16,757 nt of DNA from Anaerolineales bacterium Chloro_02. GTDB taxonomy: Bacteria > Chloroflexota > Anaerolineae > Anaerolineales > Anaerolineaceae. Positions 1-6,630 of this stretch are shown piece by piece. Made by a program: the position numbers and the translations under genes. Under the pieces are notes generated by a model. It did not search any database, was not told where the DNA came from, and saw nothing but the letters and a program-made list of their open reading frames with translations. The DNA is taken from the NCBI GenBank assembly GCA_001603765.1, contig LUZV01000110.1, positions 1 to 16,757 of the forward strand. Direction: 5' to 3'. The stretch's first letter is position 1. Each line of letters opens with the position of its first letter.

Positions 1-1176
1 TACCACTTCCGCATTCCTGTCCGCATGGACGATGGAAGAATCAAAGTTTTTCAGGCTTATCGGGTGCAGCACAATGATGCCCGCGGTCCCAACAAGGGCG
101 GCCTGCGTTTCGCGGCGAATGAGACCGCCGATACCGTTCGCGCGCTCGCTATGTGGATGACCTGGAAATGCGCCGTGGCAGACATCCCGCTGGGCGGCGG
201 TAAGGGCGGTGTGGTGGTGGATCCCTCCACCCTATCGGCGAGTGAAAAAGAACGCCTGGTGCGCGGTTTTGTGCGCGTCATGTGGAAAAATATTGGACCC
301 CGGCAGGATGTTCCGGCTCCGGACGTTGGCACGACAGCCCAGATGATGGGTTGGATGATGGATGAGTATTCCACCATTGTTGGCAATTACACTCCTGGCG
401 TCATCACTGGTAAACCCCTTGGCGGCGGCGGATCAGAAGGACGCACTGAAGCCACCGGTTTTGGTGTTATCTTTACCGTGCGTGAGGCTATGAAGCATCT
501 CGGCATTGACCCCGCCACCACTTCCGCAGCCTTTCAGGGCTTTGGTAATGTGGCTCAATACGCGGCGATCGGGTTCCGGCAGTTCCTTGGTGGTAAGGTC
601 TGCTGCGTTTCCTGTTGGGACCGTGAGGATAAAAAGTCTTATACCTTTACCAAAGAAGGCGGCGTTGACCCGCTGTTCCTTAAGAGCATCACTGATCAGT
701 ACGGCACCATCAGCAAGGACAAGGCAAAGGAAGCCGGTTATGTGATTGAGGATGGCGATGCCTGGATTTCTAAGGATGTGGATGTGCTTGTCCCGGCAGC
801 CCTTGAAGGGCAGATTAACGGCGAGACCGTCCATAAGATCAGCAAGCAAGTCAAAATCCTGGCTGAAGCCGCCAACGGCCCGACCACGCCCGAGGCTGAC
901 GCGGTGCTCGAAGCGAACGGCGTTTTTGTCATCCCTGACTTCCTGTGCAACGCTGGCGGTGTGACTGTTTCGTATATGGAAGGTGTTCAGAACGATCAAA
1001 ACTTCTATTGGGCGCGGGAAGAGGTCTTGGAACGGCTGAACCAGAAAATGACCGATGCCTTTAAGTCAGTCCTGGACATGTCGCTAAGCAAGAAGGTATA
1101 CATGCGCGACGCAGCTTATATGGTAAGCATCGATAAGGTCGTGCGCGCGATGCGCCTGCGCGGCTGGATTTCCTAA
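1..1176 (+). CDS. gdhA: Glutamate dehydrogenase (Glu/Leu/Phe/Val dehydrogenase family), 5'-truncated by window edge
   Basis: Catalyses reversible oxidative deamination of glutamate to 2-oxoglutarate and ammonia with NAD(P), in the cytoplasm, linking nitrogen assimilation and amino-acid fermentation. The reading frame is open from base 1, so the gene starts outside the window and the ATG at 25 is internal; family proteins are about 410-420 residues and 391 are present here. Numbering from the Met at 25, the family signatures are RVQHNDARGPNKGGLRF (13-29), the lysine-containing GGGKGG loop (57-62), the catalytic aspartate in PAPDVGT (D100), and a Rossmann GFGNV (172-176). The C-terminal part has the expected NAGGVTVSYMEGVQN segment. 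A strong terminator follows directly, so this is the last or only gene of its transcript. Cofactor preference cannot be read from the sequence with confidence. Confidence 0.95.
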   Translation, partial: YHFRIPVRMDDGRIKVFQAYRVQHNDARGPNKGGLRFAANETADTVRALAMWMTWKCAVADIPLGGGKGGVVVDPSTLSASEKERLVRGFVRVMWKNIGPRQDVPAPDVGTTAQMMGWMMDEYSTIVGNYTPGVITGKPLGGGGSEGRTEATGFGVIFTVREAMKHLGIDPATTSAAFQGFGNVAQYAAIGFRQFLGGKVCCVSCWDREDKKSYTFTKEGGVDPLFLKSITDQYGTISKDKAKEAGYVIEDGDAWISKDVDVLVPAALEGQINGETVHKISKQVKILAEAANGPTTPEADAVLEANGVFVIPDFLCNAGGVTVSYMEGVQNDQNFYWAREEVLERLNQKMTDAFKSVLDMSLSKKVYMRDAAYMVSIDKVVRAMRLRGWIS

Positions 1177-1193
1177 TATTTTGCGTTTGAATC

Positions 1194-1228
1194 AAAAAGC
1201 TCTCGCTGGATCAGCGGGAGCTTTTTTT
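1194..1228 (+). terminator. Rho-independent terminator after glutamate dehydrogenase
   Basis: An 11-bp stem, AGCTCTCGCTG (1198-1208) against CAGCGGGAGCT (1212-1222), has one T-G wobble and loop GAT. It is preceded by an A-run (1194-1198) and followed by a run of seven T (1222-1228). It lies 18 bases after the gdhA stop. The flanking A-run means it could also work on the opposite strand. Confidence 0.92.
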
Positions 1229-1244
1229 GCGTCTGTACAGCTGG

Positions 1245-1273
1245 TTGCGCCGGGCAAAGCGTTTGAATATGAT
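1245..1273 (+). promoter_or_regulatory. Candidate sigma-70-type promoter for osmC-like gene
   Basis: A -10-like TATGAT (1268-1273; 5 of 6 consensus bases) is separated by exactly 17 bases from a weak -35-like TTGCGC (1245-1250; 3 of 6). It lies between the gdhA terminator and the osmC-like start codon, where a promoter is required. The predicted leader is about 25 bases. The -35 is poor, so an activator or alternative sigma factor is possible. Confidence 0.4.
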
Positions 1274-1305
1274 GAAGATATTCAGACTGAAGAAAGGAGT
1301 TAATC

Positions 1306-1728
1306 ATGGCAGACAGAAAAGCAAACGCGATTTGGGAGGGCACGCTTAAGGAAGGCAAAGGTAGCATGAAGTTTGCTGACTACGATGGTCCGTTCACATT
1401 TTCTTCCCGCTTTGAAGAAGGGAAAGGTACCAACCCCGAAGAATTGTTAGCCGCTGCGCACGCGGGGTGTTATTCCATGGCGCTGAGCGCCGGGTTGACC
1501 GAGGCGGGTTTTCCGCCGGATAAAATTGAAACAACGGCGCGTGTGGCGCTGAGAATGGTGGAAGGGAAGGCAACGATCACCCAAAGCCATTTGGTGAGCA
1601 AAGCGAAAGTGCCTGGGATCTCGCGCGAGAAATTTTTGGAAATTGCTGAACACACCAAGCTGGGCTGCCCGGTTTCGCGCGCGCTTTCAGGTTTGGAGAT
1701 TTCCCTTGAGGCTGAATTAGTCGCATAG
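1306..1728 (+). CDS. osmC: OsmC family hydroperoxide-reducing peroxiredoxin
   Basis: A 140-residue protein, the usual length for OsmC, a thiol-dependent peroxidase that reduces organic hydroperoxides in the cytoplasm as a homodimer. The two redox cysteines are seen at C55 (in AAHAGCYSMALS) and C121 (in KLGCPVSRAL), with the family Arg at R35 and acidic residues E46/E47 of the active site. The start is fixed by AAAGGAG about 6 bases upstream of ATG. It is a single gene between the gdhA terminator and a poorly structured gap. OsmC is favoured over Ohr by the TNPEELLAAAHAGC motif and the overall match to OsmC; the two subfamilies are close, but either way it is a peroxide-defence enzyme. Confidence 0.9.
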   Translation: MADRKANAIWEGTLKEGKGSMKFADYDGPFTFSSRFEEGKGTNPEELLAAAHAGCYSMALSAGLTEAGFPPDKIETTARVALRMVEGKATITQSHLVSKAKVPGISREKFLEIAEHTKLGCPVSRALSGLEISLEAELVA

Positions 1729-1836
1729 ACCTAACTGATAATTCGCGGGTTGAGAGCAGATGCTCGGGGAGTTGTAAAAAACTGCTCCCAAAACTCCGAA
1801 CATATATTACAGAAAAGGTATTAAAATTGCGACCTA

Positions 1837-2205
1837 ATGAAAAAAGACAAAGCGCTCAAGGAAGAAAAAGAGACGATCTCACTGATGATCGGCTTGTATT
1901 GCCGGGGCAAGCATGACCACCCCGACAGGCTTTGCGCGGAGTGTCAGGAGTTGGAGGCATACGCGCATCGGAGGCTGGAAAACTGCCAGTTTATGCCCCA
2001 GAAGCCGGTCTGCGCCAGATGCCCAATTTATTGCTATAAACCTGCGGCGCGCCAACAGATGCGCGAGGTGATGCGCTATGCCGGTCCGCGGATGCTGATC
2101 GCGGCGCCGGCAGCAACCGTGCGGCACCTCTGGCAATCATTCAAGCCTGAAAGCCAGCGCGTGAGGCAAACAAGAGCCAGGACGTTTAAGGCGAAAACGC
2201 TGTAG
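1837..2205 (+). CDS. ygbA: YgbA / nitrous oxide-stimulated promoter family protein
   Basis: A 122-residue cysteine-rich soluble protein matching the family built around E. coli YgbA (nitrous-oxide-stimulated promoter family). In enterobacteria the gene is induced by nitrosative stress under NsrR; the biochemical role is not settled. Visible features are seven cysteines (C22, C33, C36, C50, C59, C62, C66), including CxxC and CxxCxxxC spacings that could bind a metal or Fe-S cluster, the conserved CPIYCYKPAARQQMREVMR stretch (62-80), and the YAGPRML segment (81-87). The basic C-terminal tail is poorly conserved. No good ribosome-binding site precedes ATG 1837, so translation may be weak, although the N-terminus matches the family. 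The gene stands alone before the regulatory region of the ula cluster. The symbol is by family resemblance only. Confidence 0.75.
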   Translation: MKKDKALKEEKETISLMIGLYCRGKHDHPDRLCAECQELEAYAHRRLENCQFMPQKPVCARCPIYCYKPAARQQMREVMRYAGPRMLIAAPAATVRHLWQSFKPESQRVRQTRARTFKAKTL

Positions 2206-2338
2206 TAATCAATATCAATTAACATAAGAACCGCAACGGTCAGTCTGGCTTTAAGATCAGCGCGGATGTTGACTTCGTCCGCCCGACGGATTCCTGAAGG
2301 ATAGTAACTTCATGGAGGTTGAGGTTAACCAAAACAAC

Positions 2339-2352
2339 TGCACAAATGTGCA
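2339..2352. promoter_or_regulatory. Inverted repeat, candidate operator 1 for the SorC-family regulator
   Basis: A perfect inverted repeat, TGCACA-AA-TGTGCA, 14 bases with a 2-base centre. It lies just upstream of the candidate promoter of the regulator gene and shares its last two bases (2351-2352) with a second inverted repeat. SorC-family regulators commonly bind palindromic sites near their own promoter. Binding by this regulator is an inference. Confidence 0.45.
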
Positions 2353-2371
2353 ATTATTGACTTAATAATTG
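2351..2371. promoter_or_regulatory. Inverted repeat, candidate operator 2 overlapping the -35 region
   Basis: CAATTATT (2351-2358), centre GACTT (2359-2363), AATAATTG (2364-2371): two 8-base arms with a 5-base centre. It overlaps the candidate -35 hexamer (2369-2374), so an occupying protein could block RNA polymerase. The sequence differs from the neighbouring repeat, so the two sites may serve different proteins. Confidence 0.42.
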
Positions 2372-2397
2372 TCTGTTTGGCACAAAAGCGCTATATT
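2369..2397 (+). promoter_or_regulatory. Candidate promoter of the sorC-ula operon
   Basis: TTGTCT (2369-2374; 4 of 6 to -35) and TATATT (2392-2397; 5 of 6 to -10) are spaced by 17 bases. The predicted transcription start is near 2404, about 37 bases before the TTG start of the regulator. No comparably good promoter was found in the regulator-ulaG gap, so this may drive the whole cluster. Confidence 0.5.
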
Positions 2398-2440
2398 GTA
2401 TGTGTCGATAATCCTCTTAGTGTTAAGATAAGGCGGAACA

Positions 2441-3436
2441 TTGCTCTCACCTGATGAAGTTCTTGAACTCAGGAAAGCCCAGCAACTGGAATTACTGGCA
2501 GAGGTGTCCTCACTCTATTTTGAGCATGAGATGACTCAGGCTGAAATCGCGGAGAAGTTCTACATTTCCCGCTCCAGAGTGTCAAGATTGTTGACCATGG
2601 CACGCGAAGAAGGCGTGATCACCTTCAAAATCCAGCATTACGGTGAGCGCTGCTATGAGTTTGAACAGATGTTCAAACGAAAATACCAGCTCGAAGATAT
2701 TTTTATTCTGAATTCAGACAATCATGATGAAGCTCAAATGCGAAGGCTAATGGGCGAAATGGCTGCTGAGTATCTGCATAAGCAGTTTAAACCTCGGCAA
2801 ACAGTAGGCATCTCCTGGGGCAAATCTATTGAACAGACAGTCGCCGCGCTGCGTCCCACCCCTTATCTGAACCTGGAAGTGGTGCAGGTGATTGGCGGCA
2901 TTCTGGTGCAGAACCCGGTAATCAACATCCCGGGTCTATTGAACACGATGGTGGAAAAATTTGGCGCGACAGGAATCTCGCTGACTGCTCCACTGCTGAT
3001 GGATAACCCTGAGATGTGCAGCATGCTAAAGCGCCAGCCGGCAATTGCCTTCGCGCTAAACAAGGCGCGCAAGGCGGACCTGGTCCTGACGGGTATTGGC
3101 GGGGTTAGCAAAGACACGCTCAGCTATCTGTGGTCGGGGATCGATACCGATCGGGAGTTTGAACCTTTGCGCGAGAACGGCGCGGTGGGTTTTATTTGCG
3201 CCCAGGCGTTTGATATTCAGGGTAAGGCTTGCTGCCCCGAATTTAACCAGCGTGTTGTTGGCTTAACATTGGATGAACTGCGCAACTCCAAAAAAGTTGT
3301 TTCAATTTCTGGCGGGGCTCGTAAAGGTCAGGCGGTCCTGGGAGCGCTAAGAACAGGTGTGGTCAACGTTTTGGTGACTGACCTGGCATGTATACGTGAG
3401 ATTATCCGGCTAGAAAAGCAAGAAGCCGGAAAATAG
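2441..3436 (+). CDS. SorC-family (sugar-binding) transcriptional regulator
   Basis: A 331-residue cytoplasmic DNA-binding regulator. An N-terminal helix-turn-helix (about residues 31-55: MTQAEIAEKF then ISRSRVSRLL) is followed by the large SorC effector-binding domain (about 66-325). That domain has the glycine-rich phosphosugar-binding segments GISWGKSIEQT (near 123), VLTGIGGV and SGGARKGQAVLGALRTG near the C-terminus. SorC proteins respond to phosphorylated sugars, so an intermediate of the downstream pathway is the likely signal. Translation starts at TTG 2441, with AAGGCGG just upstream; the next Met is inside the helix-turn-helix region. It precedes ulaG by 112 bases on the same strand. 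E. coli controls ula genes with the DeoR-type UlaR, so this is a non-homologous replacement. Autoregulation is suggested by the inverted repeats at its promoter. Confidence 0.9.
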   Translation: MLSPDEVLELRKAQQLELLAEVSSLYFEHEMTQAEIAEKFYISRSRVSRLLTMAREEGVITFKIQHYGERCYEFEQMFKRKYQLEDIFILNSDNHDEAQMRRLMGEMAAEYLHKQFKPRQTVGISWGKSIEQTVAALRPTPYLNLEVVQVIGGILVQNPVINIPGLLNTMVEKFGATGISLTAPLLMDNPEMCSMLKRQPAIAFALNKARKADLVLTGIGGVSKDTLSYLWSGIDTDREFEPLRENGAVGFICAQAFDIQGKACCPEFNQRVVGLTLDELRNSKKVVSISGGARKGQAVLGALRTGVVNVLVTDLACIREIIRLEKQEAGK

Positions 3437-3516
3437 AAGTTCGTTTTGTTTGGGGCGGAGCTATTCGCCCGGTCAGAACTGGAAGCCAGCAAGGCGCTTT
3501 CAGAAAAAACATAAAA

Positions 3517-3529
3517 TGCCAAGATGGCA
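3517..3529 (+). promoter_or_regulatory. Short inverted repeat before the ulaG ribosome-binding site
   Basis: TGCCA-AGA-TGGCA, 5-base arms with a 3-base centre, ends 8 bases before the AAGGAG (3538-3543) of ulaG. It could be a small RNA hairpin or an extra half-site pair: its arms resemble TGCACA of the 2339 repeat with one base missing. The evidence is only its position and symmetry. Confidence 0.25.
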
Positions 3530-3548
3530 ACAAAGAAAAGGAGAAGTT

Positions 3549-4613
3549 ATGAGCAAAATAGATGAAGTTACTCGTGAATCCTGGGTTATGAGCACTTTCC
3601 CCGAATGGGGCACCTGGCTCAACGAAGAGATTGAAGAGGAAGTTGTCGCCCCGGGTACTGTGGCTATGTGGTGGCTGGGCTGCACCGGTTTGTGGATTAA
3701 AACCCCGGGTGATGCCAATATCAGCATTGATTTTTGGCTCGGTAATGGCAAGCGCACCAAGAAGACCAAAAATATGGTTGCCGGTCATCAGATGGCGAAC
3801 ATGTGCGGCGGACGGCTGCTGCAGCCAAACCTGCGTGCCAGCCCATTTGTGATGGACCCGTTCGCGGTCAAGAAGGTAGATGCTGTGCTTTCCACTCACT
3901 ATCACAATGACCACATCGATATCAACTATGCCGCGGCTGTCCTCAAGAATGTGGAAGAGCCCATTCCCTTCATCGGACCGATGAAATCAGTGGAGCGGTG
4001 GATTAGCTGGGGCGTGCCAGCGGAGCGCTGCATCACCGTGCGCCCGGGCGACTCGATTAAGATAAAAGATCTTGAGATTATTGCCGTTGATTCGTTCGAC
4101 CGCACTTGTCTGGTGACCACCGATGGCTACCAGGACATCCGGGGCATCTGCCCAACCGACATGGACGACAAAGCCGTTAACTTCATTATTAAGACCCCTG
4201 GCGGCAACATCTACCATAGCGGCGATTCACACTATTCAATTTACTTTGCCAAGCACGGCAAGGACTATGACATTGACGTGGCTTTTGGTTCCTACGGCGA
4301 GAATCCAATTGGCGTTGCCGATAAGATGACCTCCATCGACATCCTGCGCATGGCAGAAGCCCTGCAGTGCAAAGTTGTAATCCCCATCCATCATGATGTC
4401 TGGACTAACTTCATGGCTGATACCAATGAAATTCTGGCACTTTATGATATGCGTAAGTATCGCTTACAGTACAAGTTTGAGCCTTTCATCTGGCAGGTTG
4501 GCGGCAAGTATGTTTACCCCAATGACCTGGGCAAGCGGGAATATCACCACCCGCGCGGCTTCACCGACTGCTTCGAGCACGAGCCAAACACGCCGTTCCG
4601 CTCGATTCTGTAG
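3549..4613 (+). CDS. ulaG: L-ascorbate-6-phosphate lactonase (metallo-beta-lactamase fold)
   Basis: A 354-residue cytoplasmic hydrolase, exactly the length of E. coli UlaG, that opens the lactone ring of L-ascorbate 6-phosphate to give 3-keto-L-gulonate 6-phosphate. The metal-binding HxHxDH motif is seen as THYHNDHID (H117, H119, D121, H122). Further family segments are the N-terminal WLGCTGLWIKTPG (42-54), the later YHSGDSHYS with its metal-site aspartate, and IPIHHDVWTNF. The frame stays open further upstream, but ATG 3549 is chosen because AAGGAG lies 5 bases before it and because the N-terminus (MSKIDEVTRESW) aligns with UlaG. It is the first metabolic gene after the regulator. No rival function fits as well. 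Confidence 0.95.
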   Translation: MSKIDEVTRESWVMSTFPEWGTWLNEEIEEEVVAPGTVAMWWLGCTGLWIKTPGDANISIDFWLGNGKRTKKTKNMVAGHQMANMCGGRLLQPNLRASPFVMDPFAVKKVDAVLSTHYHNDHIDINYAAAVLKNVEEPIPFIGPMKSVERWISWGVPAERCITVRPGDSIKIKDLEIIAVDSFDRTCLVTTDGYQDIRGICPTDMDDKAVNFIIKTPGGNIYHSGDSHYSIYFAKHGKDYDIDVAFGSYGENPIGVADKMTSIDILRMAEALQCKVVIPIHHDVWTNFMADTNEILALYDMRKYRLQYKFEPFIWQVGGKYVYPNDLGKREYHHPRGFTDCFEHEPNTPFRSIL

Positions 4614-4723
4614 GCTGACTAACGGTAATCCGCTTCCGCGCGGGCTGGCTAAGACCTGACGAACCTTATCGCCGGACCGCGCAGAAGCTTTTACAAAAAA
4701 TCTATTATTTACAAGGAGAAAAA

Positions 4724-6190
4724 ATGGAAGTTTTAACAAAAGTCTGGGGTTTTATCGTCAGCAATATCATTACCCAACCCGCTTATTTTATTGGTTTGAT
4801 CGTCCTCACCGGTTATGCCCTGCTGCGCAAGCCTTGGTATGACGTGTTGGCTGGCACGATTAAAGCCATTGTCGGGTACCTTATCCTGGCTGTCGGTTCC
4901 GGCGGCTTGGTCAACAACTTCCGCCCTGTGTTGGTGGGTCTTAAAGACCGCTTCCACCTGGACGCGATGGTGATTGACCCTTATTTTGGTCAGAACGCGG
5001 TGACCGCGGGCGTCGAACAGGTCTTTGGCCGAACCTTTGGTCAGGTCATGATTCTGGTTCTGATTGCCTTCATTTTCAACATTGTTCTTGTCGCATTGAA
5101 GAAGTGGACTAAATTCCGCGCGATCTTCACCACGGGTCATGTGCAGGTGCAGCAGGCTTCAACCGCTTTCTGGCTGATTCTGTTCTGCTTCCCCAAACTC
5201 GGCGACACCCCTGTTCTGTTGATCATGGCTCTTCTGTTGGGTCTCTACTGGGCTGCCGGCACAAACCTGACAGTTGAGATCTCTCAGGATTTGACTGACG
5301 GCGCTGGCTTCAGCATCGCTCACCAGCAGATGTTCGGTCTTAAGCTCTTCTCGTGGCTGTCTGAAAAGATGACCAAAAGCAGCAAAAAGGAAAGCAAACG
5401 CTTGGAAGATCTTGAATTACCTGGCTTCCTTTCAATTTTCAACGAAAACATGGTTGCCACATCCATCCTGATGACCTTCTTCTTTGGCGCGATTTTGCTT
5501 CTGTTGGGCAAAAGCTATCTGATCGAAGCCAAGTTCCTGGCTGAGGGCAAGTCCTTCTTCTTCTACATTCTGACCACTTGTTTAAACTTTGCTGTTTATT
5601 TAGCGATCCTGCAGCTGGGCGTTCGCACCTTCGTTGGTGAGTTGTCACAGTCCTTCCAGGGTATTTCTCACAAGCTGCTCAAGGGCGCGGTGCCGGGTGT
5701 GGACTGCGCGGTCGCTTACGGCTTTGGCTCCCCCAATGCTGTTACCATCGGTTTCCTGTTTGGCGCGCTGGGTCAGTTCCTGGCGATTGGCGCTTTGATC
5801 CTGCTCAAGAGCCCCACGCTGGTTATCGCTGGCTTCGTTCCGGTGTTCTTTGATAACGCCACCATCGCGGTTTACGCCAACAACAAGGGCGGTCTGCGGG
5901 CTGCTATGCTCTTCCCCTTCATTTCCGGTTTGATGCAGGTCTTTGGTTCGGCTCTCATCGCTGGCTGGGTTGGTCTGGCTGCATACGGCGGTTACCTGGG
6001 CATGTGGGACTGGGCAGTGGTTTGGCCTGTGTTCACCGTTCTCATGAAGTACCTGAGCTACTTTGGCGTGGCGCTGGTTGCGATCTTCTTGCTGGCTGTT
6101 CCTCAGATCCAGTACCTGATGGACAAGAAGGGTTACTTCCTGGTAACCGAAGATTACGAAGCTTACAAAGCCCTCAAAGCTCAGAAATAA
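4724..6190 (+). CDS. ulaA: PTS ascorbate transporter, membrane subunit EIIC
   Basis: A 488-residue integral membrane protein of the UlaA/SgaT family, slightly longer than E. coli UlaA (465). It carries L-ascorbate across the inner membrane while UlaB phosphorylates it. About ten to eleven hydrophobic segments are visible, for example around residues 20-35, 42-62, 107-126, 147-158, 163-178, 244-263 and 278-300, plus several between 325 and 475. A charged cytoplasmic loop (about 213-232, KMTKSSKKESKRLEDLE) interrupts the middle. GVDCAVAYGFGSPNAVTIGF (325-344) matches the family signature. AAGGAG (4713-4718) sits 5 bases before ATG. There is no fused EIIA or EIIB domain. Ascorbate is the likely substrate because of ulaG, ulaF and ulaE nearby, although a related acid sugar cannot be excluded. 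Confidence 0.94.
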   Translation: MEVLTKVWGFIVSNIITQPAYFIGLIVLTGYALLRKPWYDVLAGTIKAIVGYLILAVGSGGLVNNFRPVLVGLKDRFHLDAMVIDPYFGQNAVTAGVEQVFGRTFGQVMILVLIAFIFNIVLVALKKWTKFRAIFTTGHVQVQQASTAFWLILFCFPKLGDTPVLLIMALLLGLYWAAGTNLTVEISQDLTDGAGFSIAHQQMFGLKLFSWLSEKMTKSSKKESKRLEDLELPGFLSIFNENMVATSILMTFFFGAILLLLGKSYLIEAKFLAEGKSFFFYILTTCLNFAVYLAILQLGVRTFVGELSQSFQGISHKLLKGAVPGVDCAVAYGFGSPNAVTIGFLFGALGQFLAIGALILLKSPTLVIAGFVPVFFDNATIAVYANNKGGLRAAMLFPFISGLMQVFGSALIAGWVGLAAYGGYLGMWDWAVVWPVFTVLMKYLSYFGVALVAIFLLAVPQIQYLMDKKGYFLVTEDYEAYKALKAQK

Positions 6191-6214
6191 GCCTCATTTA
6201 TTTGGAAACACCTA

Positions 6215-6220
6215 TATAAT
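6215..6220 (+). promoter_or_regulatory. Isolated -10-like element in the ulaA-ulaB gap
   Basis: TATAAT (6215-6220) matches the -10 consensus exactly. No acceptable -35 lies 16-18 bases upstream and there is no extended TGn. If functional, transcription would start about 7 bases before the 6234-6257 hairpin, placing that hairpin at the 5' end of a shorter ulaB-led mRNA. Confidence 0.22.
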
Positions 6221-6233
6221 TAGGAACATTACC

Positions 6234-6257
6234 GTCAGGGGTCGCAAGACCCCTGAC
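6234..6257 (+). other. Perfect 10-bp hairpin with GNRA tetraloop in the ulaA-ulaB mRNA
   Basis: GTCAGGGGTC (6234-6243) pairs fully with GACCCCTGAC (6248-6257) around the loop GCAA, a GNRA-class tetraloop. It is followed by an A-rich stretch rather than a T-run, so it is not a standard terminator. It resembles mRNA-stabilising or processing hairpins found between genes needing different protein levels (here membrane EIIC and soluble EIIB). The RNA role is inferred. Confidence 0.6.
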
Positions 6258-6285
6258 AAAAACAAGACAGATAAGGAAAAAAGAA

Positions 6286-6594
6286 ATGGCAACAGTTTTA
6301 GTTTCTTGCGCAAATGGAGCAGGCTCAAGTCTTTTATTGAAGATGGCGGTTGAGAGAGTCACTAAAGACCTCAACATGGACATTACCCGCATTCATCACT
6401 GCTCAATTTCAGAAGGCAAAAGTGTGGCGACTCAGTACGATATCGTCTTTTGCCCCTTGCCTTTTGTCAACATGTTTGAAAGCGCCACGAAACTTGGCAT
6501 TCCGGTAATTGGACTGAAGAATGTCATGTCGGCGGATGAAGTCAGAAAGAACATTTTGGAACTTGAGTTGGACAAAAAATATCAGAAAAAATAA
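6286..6594 (+). CDS. ulaB: PTS ascorbate transporter subunit EIIB
   Basis: A 102-residue cytoplasmic phosphocarrier of the lactose/ascorbate EIIB fold. It takes phosphate from EIIA on a cysteine and passes it to the sugar in UlaA. The active-site cysteine is C8 in the P-loop-like VSCANGAGSSLLLK (6-19), as in other UlaB proteins. The remainder (YDIVFCPLPFVNMF; IPVIGLKNVMSADEV) fits the alternating beta-alpha fold. The start is supported by AAGGA (6273-6277), 8 bases before ATG. It lies 95 bases after ulaA, separated by the hairpin. Its normal phosphate donor, UlaC (EIIA), is not encoded in this window. Confidence 0.93.
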   Translation: MATVLVSCANGAGSSLLLKMAVERVTKDLNMDITRIHHCSISEGKSVATQYDIVFCPLPFVNMFESATKLGIPVIGLKNVMSADEVRKNILELELDKKYQKK

Positions 6595-6630
6595 ACAGAC
6601 TTCTTTGGTCTGAGAGAGGCAGGGAACGCC

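Larger units (their letters stand above)
2206..2440. other. Gene-free regulatory region upstream of the sorC-like gene
   Basis: 235 bases without a credible gene. The left half (2206-2330) shows only short GC hairpins, such as GCGGA (2262-2266) with TCCGC (2278-2282), and no terminator with a T-run. The right half is AT-rich and holds the two inverted repeats and the candidate promoter listed separately. The transcript of the upstream ygbA-like gene therefore has no obvious end here. Confidence 0.6.

Noticed and set aside
433..999. Minus-strand open frame of about 188 codons inside glutamate dehydrogenase
   Set aside because: It is entirely antisense to strongly conserved glutamate dehydrogenase sequence and shows no family signature.
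1754..1797. GAGCA-GA-TGCTC and related GGAGTT/AACTCC repeats after the osmC-like gene
   Set aside because: The arms are short and mutually exclusive and no T-run follows, so they do not make a convincing terminator or operator.
2357..2362. TTGACT as a -35 hexamer for the sorC promoter
   Set aside because: The nearest good -10 (TATATT at 2392) would be 29 bases away. TTGTCT at 2369 gives the correct 17-base spacing.
3453..3470. GGGCG/CGCCC pairing after the sorC-like gene as a terminator
   Set aside because: The stem has only 5 bp with an 8-base loop and no T-run, so read-through into ulaG is more likely.
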